Assembly: GCA_022843625.1 (NCBI GenBank)
Contig: JALHNH010000001.1
Coordinates: forward strand, 310,001-374,000
Direction of reading: 5' to 3'
Origin: Bryobacter sp.
GTDB taxonomy: Bacteria > Acidobacteriota > Terriglobia > Bryobacterales > Bryobacteraceae
Length of the DNA: 64,000 nucleotides
Part shown: one piece after another, positions 8,641 through 16,392 of the stretch
How positions within the stretch are numbered: the first letter of the stretch is position 1
Layout: every line of letters begins with the position of its first letter
Notes under the pieces: generated by a model
Seen by the model: the letters and a program-made list of their open reading frames with translations, nothing else
Told to the model about the DNA's origin: nothing
The model's database searches: none
Translations under genes and position numbers: made by a program

Positions 8641-9030
8641 ATGCCCATCGAATCTCACGAAGTGAATCTTCCGGATGTGCTTTCCGAGTTGCGAGAGCTT
8701 TATCCGCGCTATGAGGAAGCCCTTGTTTCCAATGATGTCGAGACGCTGGTCGCAATGTTTTGGGCTTCGCCCAATGTGATGCGGTTTGGCGTTGCGGAGA
8801 ACCTCTATGGGGTGGAGGAACTGGAGGCTTTTCGGAAGAGCCGGCCCGCGGTGAATTTGGCTCGTGAGGTGAAGCGGCTTGAGATCGTCAGTTTTGGCCG
8901 GGACTATGCCAGCATTACGCTTGAGTTTCAACGAGGAGCGGTTTTGGGACGCCAGAGCCAGGTTTGGGTTCGCATGAGTGAGGGTTGGCGGATTGTGTCG
9001 GCTCATGTCTCGCTGTTGCCGAAGGGTTGA
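8641..9030 (+). CDS. AtzH/HpxZ-like protein (DUF3225, NTF2-like fold)
   Basis: 129 residues from ATG 8641; the longer frame from 8578 lies in the preceding gene. The sequence matches my recollection of HpxZ/AtzH: 'PRYEEALVSNDVETLVAMFW', 'RFGVAENLYGVEELEAFR', 'SRPAVNL', and the C-terminal 'GRQSQVWVRMSEGWRIVSAHVSL'. HpxZ accompanies oxalurate breakdown, and AtzH is described as a decarboxylating amidohydrolase acting on 1,3-dicarboxyurea in cyanuric acid catabolism. It is the last gene of the rightward operon, 16 bases after the acetamidase gene, and supports an ureide-type substrate for the locus. Confidence 0.88.
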   Translation: MPIESHEVNLPDVLSELRELYPRYEEALVSNDVETLVAMFWASPNVMRFGVAENLYGVEELEAFRKSRPAVNLAREVKRLEIVSFGRDYASITLEFQRGAVLGRQSQVWVRMSEGWRIVSAHVSLLPKG

Positions 9031-9063
9031 ATTGGGCTGGTGATTGGAGCTGGGGCCTGTTAG

Positions 9064-9662
9064 GATGCGGGCATCAACGATAAACGTACGCTTGAAATTG
9101 AGGTGGCGCAGCGCCTGATGGCTGGCGAAGTGGCGGCACTGGAGAGTTTTGCGGAGGTGTTCCGGGCAAGGATTTTCGACTATTGTCAATTGCACTGTGG
9201 GCACCGGGAGGATGCCGAGGAGGCCGCACAGGAGATTGCGCTGAAGCTGTGTAAGGAAGTTGGGGCCTTGACTGAGGCGAAGAATGCGCGAGCCTAGTTG
9301 TTAGGCATTGCGCAGAGTGTTTGCGCACGCTATGAGGGGAGGGTGAGTCTGTTCAGTGCGAACAGCTTTCTCTGGAATATTTGCCGTCGCACTGGCACCG
9401 GGAGATGGTGGACCGGCACGTGCTGCCCGATGACGAGGCTCATCAGCATGAGACCCGCAGGCTGTCGGGAAAGGCAATCTGGGAGTTGCCGGATGCGTAT
9501 CGGGCGGCGGTGTTTTTGCGCGACTGGCAAAGTTTGGGATGGCATGAGGTTGCAGCGATTCTGGAAATGACGGAAGAGGTGGTGCAGCAGCGGGTATTGG
9601 TGGGGTATGAAATGATACGTTGTAAGTTGAATGAGCATTTTCATGTCCGGAGCGCGAGTTGA
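9064..9662 (+). pseudogene. Decayed RNA polymerase sigma-70 family factor (tandem copy of 9631-10248)
   Basis: Reading frame 1 gives 'VAQRLMAGEVAALESF...HREDAEEAAQEIALKL', which aligns with the neighbouring sigma factor's 'LARRLIAGDETARERF...QREDAEEVAQETLLKV'. An in-frame TAG at 9295-9297 falls where the intact copy has Trp in 'IKSWVF', so TGG to TAG is likely. After 'GIAQSVCARYEG' the homology moves to another frame (within about 9330-9350, beside a G-rich run) and continues as 'VQCEQLSLEYLPSHW...AWELPDAYRAAVFLRDW'-type region 4 sequence to the stop at 9662. One nonsense mutation plus one frameshift make it non-functional; the short intact pieces are not likely genes. Confidence 0.85.
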
Positions 9663-10248
9663 ATTGGGAGAGGAGGTAGAACTGGCGCGAAGACTGATCG
9701 CAGGGGATGAAACAGCACGGGAACGTTTTATCGAAACCTTTCAAAAAAAGGTGTTTCAGTACAGCTATTTGAGTTGCGGGCAGAGGGAAGATGCGGAGGA
9801 GGTTGCCCAGGAAACCTTATTGAAGGTGTGGGAGCACTTTGATGAGTTGAGGGAGCCGGAGCATATAAAGTCGTGGGTATTCCGGATTGCACGCAACGTT
9901 TGTTTAACAAGGAGGAGACGGAGCGAGTTTGCCCCTTGTGAAGAAATGTCGATTGAGAAAGTGCCAACAGAGTGGCAGGGCGGGTTGGCCGATAAGGGGT
10001 ATTTGCCGGAGGATCTCACCTACCAGCATGAGTTGAGAAGGGTTTTGGCGCGGGTGATACATGGGTTGCCGGAGAAGTACCGGTCTGTGGTGGTGATGCG
10101 GGATTTGGAGGAAATGTCGATTGACGAAACAGCGGGAATTCTGGGAGTCACAGAAAGTGTTGTGAAAACTAGGCTGAAACGGGCGCGGGGGTTGATGAGG
10201 AAACGATTGGAAGTGGAAGGATTTTTGTCACTTTCTGGCAGGAATTGA
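9631..10248 (+). CDS. RNA polymerase sigma factor, sigma-70 family (ECF-like)
   Basis: 205 residues from ATG 9631 (ATG 9643 is an alternative; neither has a clear Shine-Dalgarno). Region 2 is seen as 'REDAEEVAQETLLKVWEHFDEL...IKSWVFRIARNVCLTRRRR' and region 4 as 'LPEKYRSVVVMRDLEEMSIDETAGILGVTESVVKTRLKRAR', the standard ECF layout with a helix-turn-helix. Its start overlaps the tail of a decayed paralogue. No anti-sigma gene follows; instead a dihaem peroxidase begins 66 bases downstream, then CotH-like and phosphatase genes, which may be its targets or simply share transcription. Confidence 0.92.
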   Translation: MSIFMSGARVELGEEVELARRLIAGDETARERFIETFQKKVFQYSYLSCGQREDAEEVAQETLLKVWEHFDELREPEHIKSWVFRIARNVCLTRRRRSEFAPCEEMSIEKVPTEWQGGLADKGYLPEDLTYQHELRRVLARVIHGLPEKYRSVVVMRDLEEMSIDETAGILGVTESVVKTRLKRARGLMRKRLEVEGFLSLSGRN

Positions 10249-10314
10249 GTCTTTCTTTGTGAAGGATGCTTTCGGATGAGATACGCAACCTGGGGAATGC
10301 GGCAAGGACGAATT

Positions 10315-11307
10315 ATGAAAACGCAATTGTTTGTTTGGTTGGTAATGGCAGGATTGGCAACAGCTCAACCTGGTCAGAACATGAGGGGCGGCATGATGGG
10401 CAGGATGATGGGAGAGTTGCCTGCCAATATGGCGTCTGGCCACAACCCCACTACTGAAGCAAAGGTGAAACTGGGGAGGATGCTCTTTTACGAACCTAGA
10501 CTGTCCTTGGCCAATGATGTGTCTTGTAATTCATGCCATGATCTTGCCAATTATGGTGTGGACGGGAAGTCAACTTCTACGGGCCATAAGGGGCAGATCG
10601 GTGGCCGCAATTCACCGACGGTTTACCATGCTGCTGGACATCTGGCGCAGTTTTGGGATGGCAGGGCGGCCGATGTGGAAGAGCAGGCTAAGGGGCCGGT
10701 ACTCAATCCGATAGAAATGGCAATGCCATCGAAGGCGGAAGTGGAGTGGCGTCTGGAGAGGATTCCAGGGTATGTGACGGCTTTTCGTGAAGCCTTTCCC
10801 GGTGAGGCGAAACCGGTGACGTTTCACAACATGGCTCTGGCGATCGGAGCCTTTGAGCGGGGATTGGTGACGCCGTCGCGCTGGGACCGCTTTCTGAAGG
10901 GCGGAGGCGGGCTAAGTGCTCAGGAGATGAGCGGGCACCACGAGTTCATGCATAACGGGTGCGCCAGTTGTCACAATGGGCCGTACCTCGGTGGGGCTTC
11001 TTATCAGAAGGCGGGGGTCATGAATCCCTGGCCGTCACAGACCGACTCCGGGCGTTCTGCTTTAACACATCAGGATAAAGACAAGATGATGTTCAAGGTG
11101 CCATCGCTTCGCAATATCGAGAAGACCGGACCTTACTTTCATGATGGAATGACAGGCCGGCTAGAAGACGCTGTGAAGATGATGGGCAAGCATCAGTTGA
11201 ACCTGCAGTTGAGCGAAGCGCAGGTGGCTGATATTGTGGCGTGGCTAAAAACATTGACGGGAGAAATCCCAAAGGCTTATATCGAGAAGCCGCAACTACC
11301 TCAGTAG
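10315..11307 (+). CDS. Dihaem cytochrome c peroxidase (CCP/MauG family)
   Basis: 330 residues from ATG 10315, chosen because AAGGA lies just upstream and the N-terminus MKTQLFVWLVMAGLATAQ is a signal peptide; the longer frame from 10276 lacks one. Two c-type haem sites are visible, CNSCH (about 71-75) and CASCH (216-220), with the family's 'GRNSPTVYHA', 'FWDGRA' and 'SLRNIEKTGPYFHDG' segments. It would reduce peroxide or oxidise a partner in the periplasm. The mature N-terminus is rich in Met and Gly ('MRGGMMGRMMGE'), which is unusual and may bind metal. It probably belongs to an operon with the CotH-like gene 38 bases downstream. Confidence 0.93.
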   Translation: MKTQLFVWLVMAGLATAQPGQNMRGGMMGRMMGELPANMASGHNPTTEAKVKLGRMLFYEPRLSLANDVSCNSCHDLANYGVDGKSTSTGHKGQIGGRNSPTVYHAAGHLAQFWDGRAADVEEQAKGPVLNPIEMAMPSKAEVEWRLERIPGYVTAFREAFPGEAKPVTFHNMALAIGAFERGLVTPSRWDRFLKGGGGLSAQEMSGHHEFMHNGCASCHNGPYLGGASYQKAGVMNPWPSQTDSGRSALTHQDKDKMMFKVPSLRNIEKTGPYFHDGMTGRLEDAVKMMGKHQLNLQLSEAQVADIVAWLKTLTGEIPKAYIEKPQLPQ

Positions 11308-11345
11308 TTCGTTCAGTGTTGAGGTAACCGGCTCGGGAGGCATTT

Positions 11346-13190
11346 ATGCGACCGAGTTATTTCCTTATCGCGATTCTCTGTGCCGCACGAGTTGCGGCGG
11401 GTCAGAGTCTGGATGAGTTTTTTGACGGTAACCAGATGCAGGAGATCCGAATCCGGATGGCTCCGCAAGACTGGGTAACGATCCACGAGAAGTTTATGGA
11501 GAACGGTTATTACCGTTGCGACTTCGAGTGGAAAGGGAAGACTGTTGCCGGCATTGGGATGCGGTCGAGGGGGAGCCAGAGCCGGTCTGCTATCAAGCCG
11601 AGCATTGGGCTCGATTTCAGCAGATATACCAGTACTCAGCGGTTTCTGGGGCTGAAGACGTTGGTGATGCGCAACCTGAATCAGGATGCGTCGATGATGA
11701 GGGAAAGACTCGCGGAAGCTCTGTTTCGCAGGTCTGGATTGCCCTATTCTCGCGAAGCTCATGCAAGGCTTTATGTAAACGGTGAATATGTTGGCGTTTA
11801 TTTGCTAGTAGAGCCGATTGACGAACGATTTGTGAAGACGCGATTTGGTGAAGATACCGGTTATCTGTATGAAGTGAATGATACCCAACCCGCCTTCAAG
11901 TTTGAGTACCGAGGGCCGAATGCGGCATCGTACGTGCCATCGATTTTTGATCCCAAGACGCGGACGACTGATCCAAACACGAGTGCAGGGATCGTCGAAA
12001 TCGTGCGCCTCATCAATGAGGCACCAGATTCATTATTTGTGGAACAGGTAGGAAAAGTTGTGGACCTTCCTATGTTTCTGGCTCATGCGGCAGCCGAGCA
12101 GGTGCTGGCTGAGTGGGATGGCTTGCTTGGGGGGAGCGGGCTTAACAATCTGTATCTGTACCGCTGGGCCGATGGAACCAAGGCGATGCCGCTGGTGTGG
12201 GATCAGGACGGCGCGTTTTCGGATGTGAACTGGTCTGTGTGGAACGAGACGGAAGCCAACGTGCTTTTTCGGCGCAGTATGAAGATTCCTGAGCTGAGGC
12301 AGCGGTATCTGGATGCTGTGCGTCAGAGTGTCGAAGTATTGGGGGAAGAGGGCGGATGGATGGACCAAGAGGTAGAGAAGATCTACAGGCAGATCCGTTC
12401 CTCGGTATACGAGGACCCGGTGAGGTTGTGCCGGGTAGAAGGAGCAGAAGGCGGAATTGGCGCCTGCACGGTTGAGATGTTTGAAGAGAGCGTTGTGAAT
12501 TTGCGAGTTTTCGCTCAGCATCGGGCGGCAAAGGTTAGGGCGGAAATTGGCGCGGCTGGAGATGGATTGTGGCTCGCGCCTGGAAGTGTCTCACTAGGCT
12601 TTGATGGGGCAGGGACGCTGGTGCCTGGATCGATTGGATATCTTGCTGGAAAGATGCCTTGGACTCTAAGTGGGACAGCAACGGCTTTACCATTGCCCCG
12701 GAGTCTGGCTGGAGTTTCACTTGAAACGAATGAAGGCACAGCGGAATTGTTCCGGCTGGATCCGGCGGGCATCGTTTTTATGGTGCCCTCGCAGTGGAAA
12801 CTGGGCAGCCGTAGCATCCGTGTTGGAAGTGGTGGTAAGTGGAGTAATTCCATTATGGTGCGGGTGAGCCCCACCGCAGCTACGATTGTTAGTGTTCTGC
12901 ACAGCAATTGGACGGAGGTTAAGGTAGGAGCGGCGGCTCGTGCCGGGGAAGTTCTGGTCGCGTTTGTGATTGGAGCCTGGCCCGGAGATTCGGGCCCGAA
13001 GGGCAGCTTGGGAGTCAGAGTGGACGGGGCAGAAGCACCTGTTTTGTGGGCGGGAATGGCACCAGGCTGGATCGGGTTAGAGCAGATCAATTTTCAAGTG
13101 CCATCGCAGGGCGTTGGTGCGGGAAGCCGGGTTCTTCAGATTCTGTATGAAGGCGAGGCGGGTCTGCCAATGCTGATGCCTGTCCAGTAA
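11346..13190 (+). CDS. Secreted CotH-kinase-family protein with Solibacter-type C-terminal domain
   Basis: 614 residues; GGGAGG sits 6 bases before ATG 11346 and a signal peptide follows (MRPSYFLIAILCAARVAAGQ). The N-terminal two thirds resemble CotH, an atypical protein kinase fold first known from spore coats: 'RGSQSR', 'KTLVMRNLNQDASMMRERLAEALFRRSGLPY', 'YVNGEYVGVYLLVEPIDERFV' and 'LVWDQDGAFSD'. The last about 200 residues, ending 'LEQINFQVP...LQILYEGEAG', resemble the Solibacter uncharacterized C-terminal domain. In non-spore-formers CotH-like proteins are extracellular with unclear substrates. The phosphatase gene starts 9 bases later, so a kinase/phosphatase pair acting outside the cell is conceivable but unproven. 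Confidence 0.85.
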   Translation: MRPSYFLIAILCAARVAAGQSLDEFFDGNQMQEIRIRMAPQDWVTIHEKFMENGYYRCDFEWKGKTVAGIGMRSRGSQSRSAIKPSIGLDFSRYTSTQRFLGLKTLVMRNLNQDASMMRERLAEALFRRSGLPYSREAHARLYVNGEYVGVYLLVEPIDERFVKTRFGEDTGYLYEVNDTQPAFKFEYRGPNAASYVPSIFDPKTRTTDPNTSAGIVEIVRLINEAPDSLFVEQVGKVVDLPMFLAHAAAEQVLAEWDGLLGGSGLNNLYLYRWADGTKAMPLVWDQDGAFSDVNWSVWNETEANVLFRRSMKIPELRQRYLDAVRQSVEVLGEEGGWMDQEVEKIYRQIRSSVYEDPVRLCRVEGAEGGIGACTVEMFEESVVNLRVFAQHRAAKVRAEIGAAGDGLWLAPGSVSLGFDGAGTLVPGSIGYLAGKMPWTLSGTATALPLPRSLAGVSLETNEGTAELFRLDPAGIVFMVPSQWKLGSRSIRVGSGGKWSNSIMVRVSPTAATIVSVLHSNWTEVKVGAAARAGEVLVAFVIGAWPGDSGPKGSLGVRVDGAEAPVLWAGMAPGWIGLEQINFQVPSQGVGAGSRVLQILYEGEAGLPMLMPVQ

Positions 13191-13199
13191 GGAGGATAT

Positions 13200-15056
13200 A
13201 TGTTACGTTTCATGATCTTATTCTTTCTGTTTGCTATGTGCGCACGTGGGGCTCAGATATGGATTGAGCCTTACGTGCAGGATGTGAGCAAAAGCCGAGC
13301 GGTGGTGAGGTGGGTGACCGTAGGCAGCGGTGGAATGGGAGAGGTGAGATTTGGAAAAGGTGACGGGGCTCAACGGATGGTTGTATCGACGGTAGAGGAA
13401 GTATTGCCAGAGAGGAGCCGCCTGCCAGTTACGATTTATCTACACAGGGCGGAATTGATTGGTTTGGAAGCTGGGGTTCGTTATCAATACGAGATCAGAC
13501 TGGACGGTTTGAATCCACTGCCTGCCAAGGCATTTTCGTTTCACAGTGCCGGAGACGGAGCCTTTCGGTTTCTGGTATTTGGAGATAGCGGTGATGGAGG
13601 GGAACCGCAGAGAGATCTGGCGAAGCGACTAGTGGCTGAGGACGCACAATTCGTCGCGCACGTTGGAGATATCGCTTACTGGGAGGGAAATTTCACACAG
13701 TTTGCGGAAACGTTTTTCTGGGTGTATCCGCAGATGCTGGGCAAAATGGCGGTTTTCCCAGTGCCTGGAAATCATGATTATGAGTTCAGGGATGCACTGG
13801 CTTACCGGACCTACTTCAACGTGCCGACTGCCAACGTAGATGAAGCTGGGAAGGGCCGTTATTATTCGTTTGACTGGGGCCCGGTGCACTTTAGTGTCAT
13901 TGACAGCAACACTTCGCTTAAAGAGGCTGTGGCCGGCAGAGGGGAGATGTTGCGATGGCTGGATCAGGATCTGAAACGAACGCGGCAGCCCTGGAGAATT
14001 GCCATGATCCATCATCCGCCGTTTCCGACAACGCCGGAGAAGCTGGCGGATGCCTTGTGTGCAATGGTCTCGCAATATGTAACACCAATTCTCGAACAGA
14101 ATGGCGTTCAGTTGTTGCTGGCGGGACACGAGCATATTTATCAAAGAACCAAGTCGAGACGGAGGCAGAGCTTTGTGGCTGATCCGGCTGGAACGGTATA
14201 TGTGACTACGGGCGGTGGAGGATCGCAGTTCTATCCTCCGGGTGTGGCATCGTTTGTAAGCGCCTCTACCGGCGGCTCGCACTATTTGAGAGTGGATGTG
14301 GACCGCTTGAAGTTGAAGATCGAAACGGTGGACGCCGCCGGGGTGGTGAAAGATAGCTGGACGCTATCGTCTGAGCCAATGCTGGTGGAACCTGCATTGT
14401 TCAATGCAGCAACATTCAGCGACGCTTATGCGGGAGGCGGTCTTGTGTCGCTGTTTGGCTGGAATCTGTCTGCAGGAGAAACCAGGCCAGAAGGCCCGGC
14501 ACCGCCTGTGGAATTGGGTGGGACGAAGTTGAGTCTGGCAGGCAGGGAACTCGCCCTGCTTTATTCCTCGCCCACACAGGTGAATGCGTTGTTGCCCTAT
14601 GACACGGGTGGCGCGGCCAGGATTGTGGCGAAAACGAGTTTGGGGGAATCCAGTGCTGTTTTTCAGCCGAAGGCAGCGGCACCAGCACTCTTCGCCAGGA
14701 CTTCGGGTGGAAAAGAGATTGTTGCGGCATTACACAGCGATGGAAGTCTGGTAGATGAACTCAGGCCCGCGATGCCCGGGGAATGGATTGCCGTTTTCGG
14801 GACGGGATTGGGTAAAGTGCAGAACGCTCCGGAGTATGGGCAGCCAGCAAGGGCGGCACCTCTGGCCACTGTTGAAGGCGTTGTGACTGCGACCATTGAC
14901 GGGCAGATGGCGGAGGTGTATTTCGCGGGTCTGGCACCAGGGTACTGGGGATTGAATCAGGTGAATCTCAGGGTTCCGACGGTGAGCGGGCGAAAACTTC
15001 TGCGGGTGTTTGTTGGCGCAATGGGGAGCAGTGGTGTAGATTTGCCTGTGAAATGA
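13200..15056 (+). CDS. Secreted purple acid phosphatase-like metallophosphoesterase with Solibacter-type C-terminal domain
   Basis: 618 residues; AAGGAGG precedes ATG 13200 at good spacing and the N-terminus is a signal peptide (MLRFMILFFLFAMCARG). A fibronectin-III-like N-terminal domain is followed by the metallophosphoesterase core with all motifs: 'FGDSGDGG', 'HVGDIAYW', 'PGNHDYEF', 'IHHPPF' and 'AGHEHIY'. From about residue 400 there is a C-terminal domain ('GLAPGYWGLNQVNLRVP') of the Solibacter type, shared with the preceding CotH-like protein. It should release phosphate from extracellular esters. It is convergent with a second PAP-like gene 32 bases away. Confidence 0.92.
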   Translation: MLRFMILFFLFAMCARGAQIWIEPYVQDVSKSRAVVRWVTVGSGGMGEVRFGKGDGAQRMVVSTVEEVLPERSRLPVTIYLHRAELIGLEAGVRYQYEIRLDGLNPLPAKAFSFHSAGDGAFRFLVFGDSGDGGEPQRDLAKRLVAEDAQFVAHVGDIAYWEGNFTQFAETFFWVYPQMLGKMAVFPVPGNHDYEFRDALAYRTYFNVPTANVDEAGKGRYYSFDWGPVHFSVIDSNTSLKEAVAGRGEMLRWLDQDLKRTRQPWRIAMIHHPPFPTTPEKLADALCAMVSQYVTPILEQNGVQLLLAGHEHIYQRTKSRRRQSFVADPAGTVYVTTGGGGSQFYPPGVASFVSASTGGSHYLRVDVDRLKLKIETVDAAGVVKDSWTLSSEPMLVEPALFNAATFSDAYAGGGLVSLFGWNLSAGETRPEGPAPPVELGGTKLSLAGRELALLYSSPTQVNALLPYDTGGAARIVAKTSLGESSAVFQPKAAAPALFARTSGGKEIVAALHSDGSLVDELRPAMPGEWIAVFGTGLGKVQNAPEYGQPARAAPLATVEGVVTATIDGQMAEVYFAGLAPGYWGLNQVNLRVPTVSGRKLLRVFVGAMGSSGVDLPVK

Positions 15057-15088
15057 GCAGGGCTATGACTGCGATGAACTCGTGTGTT

Positions 15089-16354
15089 CTACTTTGCCGG
15101 AGTTAGTTTTGTCCGGTGGTTCTCGGCCTTGTCGTTGGGGATTCGGTTGGTGATTTTGTTTGCTAGTCCCTTTTGTTTGTGGAGGTCAAAGGCATCGTAG
15201 AGAGCACCGGAGGCGGTGCGGCTTTCGTAGGTGAGTTTGTTGTTATTGATGCGGATGATCTGAAATAGCTGAGTATCTTCGGCGGTGCGGATCATCCAGG
15301 GTTTCTTCTCAAGATCGTATTGCTTGGGCCCCAGAACGCTGACAGCGTAGACGGTGGTGTTCTCAAGACCGGACCTCGCGTAGGTGTGGTCGTGGCCGTT
15401 GAGCACCATGTCCACCTTGTACTTTTCGATGAGGGGCTTCCAGAATTCTCGAACCTTCTCGTTGTCGCGGCCTCTGGCGGCGCTCAGGACCGGGTGATGG
15501 AAGGTGAGAATGGTCCAGCGGTTTGGATTGTTGCTGAGGGTCTGTTCAAGCCAGGCGGTTTGTTCTGGCGTGACTCGATTGGAGTCGAGGGAAATCAGAC
15601 GGAGGCCCTGGTAGTCGGTAAAGTAGGCTGCTTCTTCGTATCCCTGAGGGCCGTTGTTGGGAAGCGTGAAAGTGGTCTGCCAGTGCTTGGTGAGGGTGGG
15701 CATGCCGTCGATGCGGCCGTATTCGTGGTTGCCGGGGGTGGGGAGGCTGGGAAGTGAGCGGCTGATGAAGGACATGGCTCTGTGCCACTCGCCCCACTGA
15801 GCATCGTTGTTCCAGTTGTTGATGAGGTCGCCAGCATGGACCAGGAAGCGGGCGTCGGGAGCGTGACGGAGGGCGGTTTGAAACACGTGGGCGCAATGTT
15901 CTGCGATGTTGTTCTGGGCGTCACCGAAGTAGATGAACTCGAAGGGGGCTTGAGTGGTTGCGGCAGTTTGGAAGCGGCTCCATTCGCCAAAGTTGACACC
16001 GTCGCCGACGCGGTAATTGTACTTGGTGGCCGGGGTTAGATTGGTAAGAGTTACTGAGTGGTAGTAGGCTGTGGAGAGGTCTGAGGTGAAGGGCTGGCTG
16101 GTTGCGGTGTGGGTGGAAGCGATCTTCTGGAAGTTGGGGCCGTCCTGGGTGATGGCGAGCTGGACTTGCGGAGTGGAGACGGAAGTATCGGTACGCCAGG
16201 TGATGGACTGAGTTGTGGTGGGGTCGCCGGACCAGGTGAGAATGACCCGGTCCGGGATGGGCTTGGGTGCGTGATTGAGTTGATCGGAATACTTCATCGC
16301 CTGCTGCGCGATCAGGAGCGTAGCGGCAATCAAGAGGGCGGCCTTCTTGTACAT
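15089..16354 (-). CDS. Purple acid phosphatase-like metallophosphoesterase
   Basis: 421 residues with an N-terminal signal (MYKKAALLIAATLLIAQQ). A PAP N-terminal fibronectin-like domain ('RVILTWSGDPTTTQSITWRT') precedes the phosphatase core: 'YFGDAQNN', 'HAGDLINNW', 'PGNHEYG', 'FHHPVLS' and 'NGHDHTYAR'. Unlike the facing phosphatase at 13200-15056 it has no Solibacter-type C-terminal domain. The start has no clear Shine-Dalgarno; TAAACT lies 7 bases before the ATG. It follows the FGE-like gene after a 38-base gap on the same strand. Confidence 0.92.
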   Translation of the reverse strand: MYKKAALLIAATLLIAQQAMKYSDQLNHAPKPIPDRVILTWSGDPTTTQSITWRTDTSVSTPQVQLAITQDGPNFQKIASTHTATSQPFTSDLSTAYYHSVTLTNLTPATKYNYRVGDGVNFGEWSRFQTAATTQAPFEFIYFGDAQNNIAEHCAHVFQTALRHAPDARFLVHAGDLINNWNNDAQWGEWHRAMSFISRSLPSLPTPGNHEYGRIDGMPTLTKHWQTTFTLPNNGPQGYEEAAYFTDYQGLRLISLDSNRVTPEQTAWLEQTLSNNPNRWTILTFHHPVLSAARGRDNEKVREFWKPLIEKYKVDMVLNGHDHTYARSGLENTTVYAVSVLGPKQYDLEKKPWMIRTAEDTQLFQIIRINNNKLTYESRTASGALYDAFDLHKQKGLANKITNRIPNDKAENHRTKLTPAK

Positions 16355-16392
16355 GAATTGAAGTTTATCGATCTTGGGTTGCGATTGGATTA

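Noticed and set aside
7551..8648. Long minus-strand ORF of 365 residues
   Set aside because: It is antisense to the acetamidase gene, with no domain pattern, and is rich in Arg/His/Gln as expected of a shadow frame.
9103..9297. 64-residue ORF as a real small gene
   Set aside because: Its homology to sigma region 2 continues past the stop and across a frameshift, so it is part of a pseudogene.
13629..14282. 217-residue minus-strand ORF
   Set aside because: Antisense to the metallophosphoesterase core; no recognisable features.
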